Shown one piece after another: positions 43,701-51,943 of a DNA stretch of 64,000 nucleotides. The position numbers and the translations under genes are program-made. This DNA is from Variovorax sp. PMC12. Lineage in GTDB: Bacteria; Pseudomonadota; Gammaproteobacteria; Burkholderiales; Burkholderiaceae_C. The notes below the pieces were generated by a model. That model made no database searches and had not been told where the DNA came from. It saw nothing but the letters and a program-made list of their open reading frames with translations. Where the stretch lies: the NCBI RefSeq assembly GCF_003019815.1, contig NZ_CP027774.1, positions 806,001 to 870,000 of the forward strand. The letters run 5' to 3'. Each line of letters opens with the position of its first letter. The stretch's first letter is position 1.

Positions 43701-44506
43701 GCATGAGCAGCACGAAGCATCAGCGCGCGCGCGGGCGCCCCGACTACATCCGCATCGAAGGGCTTTCGAAGCACTTCGGCGATGGCGGCGAAGGCGTGCT
43801 CGCGCTGAAGGACATCGACTGCGCCATCGAGGAGGGCAGCTTCGTGACCATCGTGGGCCCCAGCGGCTGCGGCAAGAGCACGCTGCTGCGCATCCTCGCG
43901 GGGCTGCTCGACTACGGCACCGGCCGCGTGGTGCTCGACGGGCAGCCGATTCAGGGCACGCGGCGCGATGTGGGCGTGGTGTTCCAGAGCTCCATCCTGC
44001 TGCCCTGGCGCACCATCCTCGAGAACGTCATGCTGCCGGCCGAGGTGCTGGGCATTCCGGCGAAGCAGGCGCGCGAGCGCGCCATGCAGCTGCTGCACAT
44101 GGTCCGGCTCGACGGCTTCGAGCACAAGCTGCCGCGCCAGCTGAGCGGCGGCATGCAGCAGCGTGCCTCGATCGCGCGGGCGCTGCTGCACGACCCGAAG
44201 ATCCTGCTGATGGATGAGCCCTTCGGTGCGCTCGATGCGATGACGCGCGAGCGCATGAACCTTGAACTGCAGCGCATCTGGATGGAAAGCGGCAAGACGG
44301 TGGTGCTGATCACGCACTCGATTCCGGAGGCGGTGTTCCTCGGCGACAGGGTGTTCGTGATGTCGCCACGCCCCGGCACGCTCGAACGCGTGCTGCCCAT
44401 CGACCTGCCGCGTCCGCGGGCCATGGACGTGATGTCGCACCCCGCTTTCGCCGCCGCGTCGCTCTCTATCCGCGAACGCTTCTCGCACGCCGCCTCGTTC
44501 GACTGA
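43697..44506 (+). CDS. NitT/TauT-family ABC transporter ATP-binding protein
   Basis: A 269-residue ABC ATPase. Walker A GPSGCGKST at 54-62, Q-loop in FQSSILLPWR, signature LSGGMQQR, Walker B ILLMDEPFGALDA, and switch His in LITHSIPEAV. It is of the SsuB/TauB/NrtD class, as confirmed by the adjacent permease and binding protein. Translation is coupled to the hydrolase gene (ATGA). It powers uptake of an unidentified organic anion or heterocycle that the neighbouring hydrolase and monooxygenase probably degrade. Confidence 0.9.
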   Translation: MSMSSTKHQRARGRPDYIRIEGLSKHFGDGGEGVLALKDIDCAIEEGSFVTIVGPSGCGKSTLLRILAGLLDYGTGRVVLDGQPIQGTRRDVGVVFQSSILLPWRTILENVMLPAEVLGIPAKQARERAMQLLHMVRLDGFEHKLPRQLSGGMQQRASIARALLHDPKILLMDEPFGALDAMTRERMNLELQRIWMESGKTVVLITHSIPEAVFLGDRVFVMSPRPGTLERVLPIDLPRPRAMDVMSHPAFAAASLSIRERFSHAASFD

Positions 44507-44519
44507 CAGGAAGTTCCAG

Positions 44520-45422
44520 ATGACCACCGCCATGCTCGCCAAGACCGATTCCGTTGCATCGCCCGACGACCGCGCCCCGCTTGCCGCCACTGCGGCGATC
44601 AAGGCGAACCCGAAGCGCCGTGCGAACCCGCTCGCCTCGACGCGGGTGCAGTCGATCCTTCTGCTGGCTGCGCTGCTCGGCGCTTGGGAGGCGGGCGTGC
44701 GCCTGTTCAAGGTGCCGCAGCACCTCGTGCCGCCGGTGAGCGACATCGCGGTCGCGCTGTGGCGTGGCCTGGCCACCGGGCCGCTCGCGAAGGACGGCTT
44801 CTGGTACCACGGCGGCGTGACGGTGACCGAGATCCTGCTGGGGTTCCTCATCGGCAGCGGCATCGGCCTTGCGATCGGCATCGTGGTGTCGCAGATGCCG
44901 AAGGTCGAAGCGCTGCTGGCGCCCTACGTCGCCGCGTTGCAGAGCGTGCCCAAGGTGGCGGTCGCGCCGATCATCGTCGTGTGGCTGGGCTTCGGCATCG
45001 GCTCGAAGGTGATGATCATCTGCCTGCTGACCTTCTTCCCCGTGCTGGTGACCAGCATCGCGGGCTTCAAGGCGGTGGACCCGGACCGCATCGATCTGCT
45101 GCGTTCGCTCTCCGCCACGCAGTGGCAGATCTTCCGCAAGGCCAAGTTCCCGAGCGCGCTGCCCTATATCTTCGCGGGGCTGAATATGGCCGCGGCCTTC
45201 AGCGTGGTCGGCGCGGTGGTGGGCGAGTTCGTCGGCGCGCAGGCCGGGTTGGGTGTGCTCATCCTGCAGATGGAGGCCCAGGCCGACACCGGCGGCAGCT
45301 TCGCGGTGTGCGTGGTGCTCTCGGTGATCGGCATCGTGCTGAGCGACCTGCTGCGCCGCATACAGCGCCGCGTGCTGCACTGGATGCCGGCCGACGCCTC
45401 GCAGCGGACGGTGAACGCCTGA
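44520..45422 (+). CDS. NitT/TauT-family ABC transporter permease
   Basis: A 300-residue inner-membrane permease with about six spans, including TRVQSILLLAALLGAWEAGV and ITEILLGFLIGSGIGLAIGIVV-type segments. The EAA loop is around LLRSLSATQWQIFRKAKFPSALP. A short N-terminal tail precedes the first span. AGGAAG lies before the ATG, 13 bp after the ATPase stop. It forms the import channel with the flanking ATPase and binding protein. Confidence 0.89.
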   Translation: MTTAMLAKTDSVASPDDRAPLAATAAIKANPKRRANPLASTRVQSILLLAALLGAWEAGVRLFKVPQHLVPPVSDIAVALWRGLATGPLAKDGFWYHGGVTVTEILLGFLIGSGIGLAIGIVVSQMPKVEALLAPYVAALQSVPKVAVAPIIVVWLGFGIGSKVMIICLLTFFPVLVTSIAGFKAVDPDRIDLLRSLSATQWQIFRKAKFPSALPYIFAGLNMAAAFSVVGAVVGEFVGAQAGLGVLILQMEAQADTGGSFAVCVVLSVIGIVLSDLLRRIQRRVLHWMPADASQRTVNA

Positions 45423-45465
45423 GCCCCTGCATCCCCGCATTTTTTTCCGTCTGAAGGAGTGAGCG

Positions 45466-46563
45466 ATGTTGACGCGACGTGATTTCGGGCTGGGCCTCGG
45501 TGCCCTGGGTTTCGCTGCAAGCCTGCCGGCACTGGCGCAGGGCGTGCGGGTGATGAAGGTGGCGAACACCGCGGCGGTGAACGATCCGCAGCAGTGCTTC
45601 GCCACCGCGGGCCAGCATCCCAGGCTCGACTTCTACAAGCCCAGGGGCGTGGATATCGAATACGTCAACATGTCGAGCATGACGCAGGCGCTGCAGAGCC
45701 TGCGCGCCGGGCACGTGGACTTCGGGCCGGCGGTGCCGGCCATCCTGCTGCCTGCGATGGCGAAGGATCCGTCGCTCGACCTGGTGAGCGTCTACAAGTG
45801 GCTGCCGCGCAATGCCAACGTGATCGTGGTCAAGCCCGGCAGCCCGATCAAGTCGGCCGCGGACCTTGCGGGCAAGCGCATCGGCGTGCGCAGCCAGGGC
45901 GACACCGGCATCGTCATCACCAGGATCATGCTGACCGAACTGGGCCTGAAGGACGACGGGTGCGAGTACATCGCGATCGGCGACGGCGCGCCGGCCGGCG
46001 CGGCGATCGACAACGACCGCGTGGACGCGATGGTGGCCTTCGACACCGCCGCCGCGCGCATCGAGCTGGTGGGGACCAGGCTGCGCTATGTGCCGCTCAC
46101 TCCCAAATTCGCGCAGCTCGGCTCGGGCTGGATGTGCGTGCAGCGGAAGCTGCTGAAGGATGAGCGCAAGGCGCTGGTGGCGCTTTTCCAGGGCATCGCG
46201 AAGTCGACCATCTTCTCGAACGCCAACCTCGATGCGGCCATCGACCTGCACTGGGCCACGTACCCCGAGAGCCGGCCCAAGGGCCGCAGCGAGGACGAGG
46301 CCCGCAAGGAACTGGCCTTCATCCTCAAGGACCGCAAGAACAGCTGGATGCGCCGCAGCGACGATCCGGACCAGCGCATGGGGGCATCGTCGCTGGCCGA
46401 GTGGCAGGCGAACATCGAGATGAGCGCACAGAGCAGCAAGAACCCGAAGCTGGCCAGCGAGCTCGGCGACCCGAACCGGCTGTTCACCAACGAGCTGATC
46501 GACGACATCAACGCCTTCGACAAGCAGGCGGTGGTGCGCATGGCCAGGGAATTCAAGCTGTAG
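45466..46563 (+). CDS. NitT/TauT-family ABC transporter substrate-binding protein
   Basis: A 365-residue periplasmic binding protein of the NMT1/SsuA-like type with a Tat-like leader (LTRRDFGLGLGALGFAAS, cleavage near PALAQ). Visible domain elements: MTQALQSLRAGHVDFGPAVPAI and LAGKRIGVRSQGDTGIVITR, with an extended C-terminal region (from about 240). AAGGAG sits 8 bases before the ATG. It completes the ABC importer. The ligand is unknown; the pocket residues cannot be assigned from sequence. Confidence 0.87.
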   Translation: MLTRRDFGLGLGALGFAASLPALAQGVRVMKVANTAAVNDPQQCFATAGQHPRLDFYKPRGVDIEYVNMSSMTQALQSLRAGHVDFGPAVPAILLPAMAKDPSLDLVSVYKWLPRNANVIVVKPGSPIKSAADLAGKRIGVRSQGDTGIVITRIMLTELGLKDDGCEYIAIGDGAPAGAAIDNDRVDAMVAFDTAAARIELVGTRLRYVPLTPKFAQLGSGWMCVQRKLLKDERKALVALFQGIAKSTIFSNANLDAAIDLHWATYPESRPKGRSEDEARKELAFILKDRKNSWMRRSDDPDQRMGASSLAEWQANIEMSAQSSKNPKLASELGDPNRLFTNELIDDINAFDKQAVVRMAREFKL

Positions 46564-46581
46564 TCGGCGAAGGAGAAGCCC

Positions 46582-47712
46582 ATGGACGTACTCATTTCCG
46601 GCGCCAGCATGGCCGGCCTCTCGGCCGCCCACTGGTTCGCCCGCCTCGGCCACCGGGTGACCGTCGTCGAGCGCGCCGACGGCCTGCGTCCCGGCGGCGC
46701 GCCCATCGACGTACGCGGGCGCGCGCTCGCCACCGCGCGGCGCATGGGCGTCCTGGCGAGGATCGATGACGAGAAGGTACGGTTCTTCGACCCGGCACCG
46801 GTGCTCGACGGGACGGGGGCGCAGGTCGCGACCCTCGACCTGCGATGGTTTGCCAACGAGACCGACGAGGACGTCGAGATCACGCGCGACCGCCTCAACC
46901 GGATCCTGATGAGCGCCATACCCGACGGGGTCGAGTTTCGCTTCAAGGCTTCCATCGCATCGATCGCCGATGGCGCGGGCGGAGTGGAAGTCGGCTTCGC
47001 GGACGGCTTGCAGGGCCGCTACGACCTGGTGGTCGGCGCCGACGGCCTTCATTCCAACGTGCGCAGGCTCGCCTTCGGACCCGAGAAGGAATATGTCCGT
47101 CACTTCGGCCACTACGTCGCGCTCGTCGATCTTCCTGCCGACCGGCACTGGCACCGCGCCATGCTCAGCGTGCCAGGCCTGACGATCGCCGTGCGTGACG
47201 CGGGCGATGGTCCGCAGGGCCTGATGCTCGCCGCCAGCCCCGAGATTGGCTATGACTACCGCGACTTGGATGCCCAGCGCGCACTCATCGATCGGCTGCT
47301 GTCCCGTGTCGATGCGTGGCAGGTTCCTGCGATGCGCGCGGCGTTCGCCGACCCTGCGGCCAAGGGCTTCTACTTCGACTCGGTGAGCCAGACCCACATG
47401 CCGAGCTGGATACGCGGCAACGTCGCGGTCATCGGCGACGCGGGCCACTGCGCTGCACTGCTGTCGGGCATGGGGACGACCCTGGCGATGGTGTCCGCGG
47501 AGATCCTGGCGAACACATGGACCGAGCATGGCGGACGCATGGAGGCGGCGTCCGCGGCCTACCACGCGCAGCTGCGCCCTTATGTGGCGCAGTGCCAGGC
47601 CTTTGCAGCGGAAGGGGCACCGATCATGGTGCCGCCGACGCAGGAGGCGCTCGAAGAGCGCAATGCGATGTTCCGCGCCTATGCGGCCAGATTCGCGGAA
47701 ACCGGCGCCTAG
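46582..47712 (+). CDS. FAD-dependent aromatic-hydroxylase-like monooxygenase
   Basis: A 376-residue single-component flavin monooxygenase of the p-hydroxybenzoate-hydroxylase fold. Dinucleotide-binding GASMAGLSAAHWFARLGHRV at the start, the DG motif VVGADGLHSNVRRL near the middle and the FAD-ribityl GD motif VIGDAGHCAALLSGMG near residue 285. It lies 18 bp after the binding-protein stop with AAGGAG before the ATG. It probably hydroxylates the compound imported by the ABC system, using NAD(P)H and O2. The stop overlaps a 24-codon minus-strand gene by 4 bases. Confidence 0.87.
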   Translation: MDVLISGASMAGLSAAHWFARLGHRVTVVERADGLRPGGAPIDVRGRALATARRMGVLARIDDEKVRFFDPAPVLDGTGAQVATLDLRWFANETDEDVEITRDRLNRILMSAIPDGVEFRFKASIASIADGAGGVEVGFADGLQGRYDLVVGADGLHSNVRRLAFGPEKEYVRHFGHYVALVDLPADRHWHRAMLSVPGLTIAVRDAGDGPQGLMLAASPEIGYDYRDLDAQRALIDRLLSRVDAWQVPAMRAAFADPAAKGFYFDSVSQTHMPSWIRGNVAVIGDAGHCAALLSGMGTTLAMVSAEILANTWTEHGGRMEAASAAYHAQLRPYVAQCQAFAAEGAPIMVPPTQEALEERNAMFRAYAARFAETGA

Positions 47713-47783
47713 TGAAAGAACAGGGCGATCAGGATGATGACCGGGATCGGCACGCCGAGAAACAAGAGCAGAAGCGAACGCAT
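47709..47783 (-). CDS. 24-residue hydrophobic membrane peptide
   Basis: A complete small gene: ATG at 47783, 24 codons, TAG at 47711-47709. The product reads MRSLLLLFLGVPIPVIILIA then LFFH, a single membrane helix with a Pro-Ile-Pro kink and a positive N-terminus. The ribosome site AGGAG (complement of 47793-47797) lies 9 bases upstream, ideal spacing. It is 42 bp downstream of, and co-directional with, the PhnA-like membrane protein gene, so they may be co-transcribed. Function unknown; short hydrophobic peptides can stabilise membrane partners or act as toxins. Confidence 0.6.
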   Translation of the reverse strand: MRSLLLLFLGVPIPVIILIALFFH

Positions 47784-47825
47784 GATGAGGATCTCCTAGG
47801 AAGTGTGTTCACGCAGGCCGGTCGC

Positions 47826-48782
47826 TCAGAGGTCGCGCCGGCGCCCGCCGTAGGTCGCGGCGAAGCTGGCGACGAAGGCGCCGATCAGCATCGAGACCAC
47901 CAGCCACAAGGCGGCATACGCCGATGCCTTGCGGGCCGCGTCGGCGGCTTCCCGGGCCTTGGCCTGCGCGTCGCGCAGCGCGGCCTGTGCCTTTGCATAG
48001 GTGTCGTTCACGCGCTGCTCGGCGTCCTGCTGGCTCAACCCCGTGCGCTGCGCCACGACCTGGCCGACATACCGCGCATCCTCCGGCGGCAGCGCACCGG
48101 TGCGGATGCTGTTCAGGAAGATGCGGCTGACTTCGGCGTTGGCCGCGGCCGTGCCGCGTTCCGGCATGGCGGGCTGTCCGGTGCCCGCGTCGCCGGTCGC
48201 GGCGGCAGGAGCGCTGGCGTCGCGACGGAACAGTGAGTCGATGAAGTAGTTCATCGGGCCGGTGCCGTCGTCCTGTGCCGACTGCGATGCTGCAGCGCCT
48301 GCGCCAGCCCCCGCCATGCCCACGGCCGTGGCCGCGCCGCTCGCGACAGTGGCACCAGCCTGCGCACCCGCGCCCACGATCGAACCCACCACGGAACTGA
48401 GCAGCGCGGCGGTCAGCAACGTCGCGACAGACCAGGCCAGGAAGCCATGGGCCGTGTCGCGGAAGTAGACCTCGTCCGTATGCACGCCGGCCCACTTGGT
48501 ACGCAGCCGGCCTGCCAGATAACCGCCCATGCCAGACGCGGCGATCTGGGTGAAGCTCAGCCACAGGATCGTCGCGACGCCGATGGCGCCCGCACTGGCG
48601 CCCTGATGGGTCCACGGGCTGACGGAGGACATGCCGAGGCCGGTGCCCAGCATCAGCAGGATCAGCGACAAGGATGCGGCGCCGGCCGCGCCCGCGAAGA
48701 TCGCGCCCCATGAGACACCGCTTCGGCTGCCCTCCGCGGCGAGCACGCCGGAGGGTGGTGTATTGACGCCATATGAGCTCAT
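47826..48782 (-). CDS. Multi-span membrane protein, PhnA-like annotated type
   Basis: A 318-residue membrane protein with three N-terminal spans (about 24-50, 65-90 and 118-140), a small-residue-rich region (Ala/Gly, about 140-165), a soluble Ala/Arg/Gln-rich segment predicted as coiled helix (about 245-285, AQAALRDAQAKAREAADAARKA) and a final span (ALWLVVSMLIGAFVASF). Similar proteins are often database-labelled PhnA-like although no phosphonate role is shown. It has RBS-like GGAG-type sequence upstream and is divergent from the phosphoesterase gene across the AT-rich control region. Confidence 0.7.
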   Translation of the reverse strand: MSSYGVNTPPSGVLAAEGSRSGVSWGAIFAGAAGAASLSLILLMLGTGLGMSSVSPWTHQGASAGAIGVATILWLSFTQIAASGMGGYLAGRLRTKWAGVHTDEVYFRDTAHGFLAWSVATLLTAALLSSVVGSIVGAGAQAGATVASGAATAVGMAGAGAGAAASQSAQDDGTGPMNYFIDSLFRRDASAPAAATGDAGTGQPAMPERGTAAANAEVSRIFLNSIRTGALPPEDARYVGQVVAQRTGLSQQDAEQRVNDTYAKAQAALRDAQAKAREAADAARKASAYAALWLVVSMLIGAFVASFAATYGGRRRDL

Positions 48783-48934
48783 GGTCGCTCCTTGTCTGCT
48801 TGTTGTGGAGCTCGCACTTTTTGGCTTGCGCCGCGGCGCTTCGGTCGGTGGCCGGCGCTAGCGGGGGTAGGCAATGAGCCCGAGCGGGGCATCGCTTTGC
48901 CGCAGCAATGCGCGGCCGTCAATTCAAGAGCTGA

Positions 48935-48950
48935 TTGATTTGCGAATCAA
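48935..48950. promoter_or_regulatory. TTGATT/AATCAA dyad
   Basis: TTGATT-TGCG-AATCAA, a perfect 6-bp dyad with a 4-base centre, in the AT-rich gap about 150 bp upstream of the PhnA-like gene. A second related palindrome, ATCAATTGAT, is at 49061-49070. Candidate operator for a dimeric regulator acting on either divergent gene. Confidence 0.4.
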
Positions 48951-49150
48951 TTTGTGGAAATTTTGATCGCGTGGCGGGCTTGGCAATTGACTAAATAAAG
49001 AATTGGAGATCTGGTGATTTTACAAATCGTGATGCCCAGACGAATTGGTTTTTTGCCTGGATCAATTGATTTTTGGATTGCGATGTCCGGCTCGGGAAGC
49101 GCTGCGTTGCATGCCGGGCGGCCTCTACGCGTCGCCCTTGTAATCCACGT

Positions 49151-49183
49151 CTAACTAATTGCTAACTCTCACCTAAGTTTTAA
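49151..49183 (+). promoter_or_regulatory. Three 11-bp direct repeats (CTAACT/CTAACT/CTAAGT)
   Basis: CTAACT at 49151 and 49162 and CTAAGT at 49173 recur at exactly 11-bp steps. Eleven-base phased direct repeats are the binding form of OmpR/PhoB-family response regulators (the Pho box is two 11-bp repeats). They sit upstream of the phosphoesterase gene, about 85 bp before the TTGACA box. This suggests control by a PhoB/OmpR-like regulator; the match to the PhoB consensus CTGTCAT is only partial. Confidence 0.5.
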
Positions 49184-49262
49184 GTCAGCTCCTGGTCAGT
49201 CGATAGCGCCGCCGGAAATTCGGATGAAAAAACGCGCGTGAGATTCGACGATGTATTGCGGT

Positions 49263-49268
49263 TTGACA
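49263..49268 (+). promoter_or_regulatory. -35-like TTGACA box
   Basis: A perfect TTGACA lies 126 bp before the phosphoesterase ATG. A -10 hexamer at normal spacing is weak (TTTCTA with an 18-base spacer at 49287-49292), so only the -35 element is well supported. Confidence 0.3.
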
Positions 49269-49393
49269 CACAAATGTCACCCGCGATTTCTACATTTCTC
49301 CTCGATGCGGCATTTGTTAATACAAAAGCAGATGCCTCTGTTGCCGCTTGCAGGCCGCAAAAACCATCCATAACTCTCAGCCCCAAGATTCAT

Positions 49394-51847
49394 ATGAACA
49401 TTCTCAATAGAAAAGCCCTGTTCACGTCCTTGACGACGGTCGCGGCTTGCGTGCTCGCCGCCTGCGGGGGAGGAAACGGCGGGCCCGGCGCCATCGTCTT
49501 CCCGGTCGGAACGACGCCCGCCGCCAGCCCCACCACCTACAGCGGCGTGGTTGCCGCCAGCGGCTTCGTGCCGGGAAGCGCCACGGGCAACCCGACCCTC
49601 AAGGCCGGCTACTACCAGAAGGCCACGGTCTTCGTCGACACCAATGGCAACGGCGTGCTCGACAGCGGCGAAGTGTCGGCCGTCACGGACGCCAGCGGCA
49701 AGTTCACGCTGACCACGACCCAGACCGGCCCGCTGGTGGCGGACATCGGCACGGGTGCGATCAACACCGCCACCGGCACCGCGGTGGCCAGCCACCTGAT
49801 CCTGCGCGCTTCCGCCGCCCAGATCGCGGACCAGGGCGCGGGCAAGGTCGTCATCAGCCCGCTGTCTAGCGAAGCGCAACGCCTGGTGGAAGCCAACGGC
49901 AGCAGCTACGCGGCAGAGAAAGCCAACCTCGTCGCGCGCCTCAACGGACCGGCGTTCAATCTCGGCACGGCCACGGTCGCCGACCCGCTGGCGGACGTCA
50001 ACACACTGAGCGGCGCCAGCCAGTACGCGGTGCTGTACGAAGACAACCAGCTGACCAACCGCTACACCTATGCGACGACCAAGCTCGACCGCAAGGACAT
50101 GTTCCCCGACAACCTGGCCGTCGCGGGCGGCGACCCGCGCCTGGTCGGGCTGTCGAGCGTGACCATCACCAACAGGGACGGCAGCAAGGTCACGCCGTCG
50201 GTGCCGACGCAGAAGCAGGCGCCCATCACCTTCGCGCAGGCGCAGCAGGCGGCCTTCAACGTGGAAGGCGTGCCGGCCTACGACAACATCTTCGTGGTCG
50301 TCGAGGAGAACAAGTCGACCGACGTGATCGTCGGCAACTCGCGGGCCGTGAACATCAACTACATCCTGAACAAGTACAACCAGCTGACGACGTACTACTC
50401 GACCGGCAATCCGTCCGAGCCGAACTACACCGCACTCGGCGGCGGCGACGACTTCGGCATCAACGACGACAACTGGTTCGGATGCGGCGTGATCGCCGGC
50501 AGCGCCAACGCCATCACCGACGTCGCATTCACCGGCGGCACGGCTTCCGACGGCCAGCCGCTGCCGGGTCAAGGCCCGCTGCCTCCCGCCGGCAGCGCCA
50601 CGCGCGCCGGCTACAGCGCGGCCAGCACCACCTGCGGCGACAACCCGACCAGCGGCACCGTGCACAACGTCCTCGGCGACAACCTGTTCACGCTGATGTC
50701 CAGGACGGGCCGCACCATCCGCACCTACAGCGAATCGATGAACCCCGGCCAGGACGTTCGCGCCGACAGCATCGCCGACGCGTCCGTCACCGCCACCTAC
50801 GACGCAGGCAACCGCCTGAACGGCTTCACCAACCTCGACGGTTCCACCCCCAGCCTTACCGGCACCGCCAACTTCGGCGTGGTGAACGGCCTGTACAAGG
50901 TCAAGCACGGCCCGTCGATCGCCTACCAGAGCGCGCGCAACCTGCCCGAGTTCGTGGCCACCAACCGCACCATCTTCGGCACCCAGTACCAGGAAGCGGA
51001 TTGGCTCAAGTCCTCGGCCTACCCGATTCCGAACGGCTGGGTCTATGACCAGTTCAGCAAGGACCTGGCCACGGGCGACGTGGGCAACATCAACTTCATC
51101 GTTCCGGACCAGTGCGACGACATGCACGGCGTCGGCAGCGACACGAGCTGCGTGAGCAACAACAACGGCCAGGCCAACGGCGTCATGCGCGCCGACATCT
51201 ACCTCGGCATGGTGGTGAAGAAGATCCAGAACTCCGCGCTGTGGAAGAACCCGCAGAAGCGCGTCGCGATCGTCGTGATGTACGACGAAGGCGAAGGCGG
51301 CAGCAACGGCTCGTGCTGCGGCTGGAACGCCGGCGGCAAGAACTCGGGCGCCGCACCGGTGACCGTGGATGCGAACGGCAAGGCGACGGCCACCACCGCA
51401 CCGGTCAACTACAGCTCGGGCAACTTCGGCCACGGCAACTCGATCTTCGGGATCATCTCCAACCAGCAGGACGTGGGCACGGCGAAGAAGAAGATCGCGG
51501 ACAGCGACTCCTACAGCCACTTCTCGTTCGTGCGCACGCTGCAGGACATGTTCCAGATCGCCGACCCGGCCGTGGATGCGACTTACCTGAACCGCGCCAA
51601 GTACACCGAAGCCTTCATCACGGCCAACATCACGGCGCTGCCGGAATTCGCGGGCAGCGTGGACACGCACTTCGACTCGGTGCGGCCCATCAACCATGCC
51701 TACGTGATCCCGGGCAACTACACGCAGAAGCTGTATGCGGCCGACATCGTCGGCCAGGTCGACACGCTCACGGGCAAGCTGGAAGGCCAGATCACCCCGC
51801 AAACGGGCCCCGACGCAAGCCAGACCAACGTCTGGGCAATCAAGTAA
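49394..51847 (+). CDS. Lipoprotein phosphoesterase (AcpA/phospholipase C superfamily)
   Basis: An 817-residue lipoprotein: the ATG at 49394 gives signal peptide MNILNRKALFTSLTTVAACV with lipobox LAAC, then a Gly-rich linker. Residues ~30-190 include a Ca-type domain with FVDTNGNGVLDSGEV. The phosphoesterase domain (about 290-790) contains IFVVVEENKSTDVIVGNS (nucleophile-type Thr/Ser region), INFIVPDQCDDMHGVGSDT, VAIVVMYDEGEGG and GHGNSIFGIISNQQDVG then SYSHFSFVRTLQDMF, the acid phosphatase AcpA/phospholipase C pattern. It is probably anchored at the cell surface or outer membrane and releases phosphate from organic phosphates. A terminator follows. Confidence 0.85.
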   Translation: MNILNRKALFTSLTTVAACVLAACGGGNGGPGAIVFPVGTTPAASPTTYSGVVAASGFVPGSATGNPTLKAGYYQKATVFVDTNGNGVLDSGEVSAVTDASGKFTLTTTQTGPLVADIGTGAINTATGTAVASHLILRASAAQIADQGAGKVVISPLSSEAQRLVEANGSSYAAEKANLVARLNGPAFNLGTATVADPLADVNTLSGASQYAVLYEDNQLTNRYTYATTKLDRKDMFPDNLAVAGGDPRLVGLSSVTITNRDGSKVTPSVPTQKQAPITFAQAQQAAFNVEGVPAYDNIFVVVEENKSTDVIVGNSRAVNINYILNKYNQLTTYYSTGNPSEPNYTALGGGDDFGINDDNWFGCGVIAGSANAITDVAFTGGTASDGQPLPGQGPLPPAGSATRAGYSAASTTCGDNPTSGTVHNVLGDNLFTLMSRTGRTIRTYSESMNPGQDVRADSIADASVTATYDAGNRLNGFTNLDGSTPSLTGTANFGVVNGLYKVKHGPSIAYQSARNLPEFVATNRTIFGTQYQEADWLKSSAYPIPNGWVYDQFSKDLATGDVGNINFIVPDQCDDMHGVGSDTSCVSNNNGQANGVMRADIYLGMVVKKIQNSALWKNPQKRVAIVVMYDEGEGGSNGSCCGWNAGGKNSGAAPVTVDANGKATATTAPVNYSSGNFGHGNSIFGIISNQQDVGTAKKKIADSDSYSHFSFVRTLQDMFQIADPAVDATYLNRAKYTEAFITANITALPEFAGSVDTHFDSVRPINHAYVIPGNYTQKLYAADIVGQVDTLTGKLEGQITPQTGPDASQTNVWAIK

Positions 51848-51879
51848 GCCGAAGGCCGCCCCGGGGAAACGGGGCGGTG

Positions 51880-51922
51880 TTCCAGGCGGAACTCCTTGCG
51901 GGGCCGCCTGGAACAGCTTTTT
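51880..51922 (+). terminator. Rho-independent terminator after phosphoesterase gene
   Basis: TTCCAGGCGG (51880-51889), 14-base loop, CCGCCTGGAA (51904-51913), then CAGC and a T5 run at 51918-51922. A perfect 10-bp stem plus U-tract is a good intrinsic terminator. A second GC hairpin (CCGCCCCG/CGGGGCGG, 51856-51877) precedes it. It separates the phosphoesterase from the cytochrome gene 22 bp later. Confidence 0.7.
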
Positions 51923-51943
51923 CCGGCCTTCGAGCAACGGTGA

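Larger units (their letters stand above)
48783..49393. other. AT-rich intergenic control region
   Basis: This 611-bp divergent gap has no credible gene. From about 48905 to 49393 it is markedly more AT-rich than the rest of the window. It contains a TTGATT-N4-AATCAA dyad (48935-48950), the palindrome ATCAATTGAT (49061-49070), three 11-bp-phased CTAA(C/G)T repeats (49151-49178) and a TTGACA -35-like box at 49263-49268. The base composition suggests binding by an H-NS/MvaT-type silencer or several regulators; that is inference. Confidence 0.6.
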
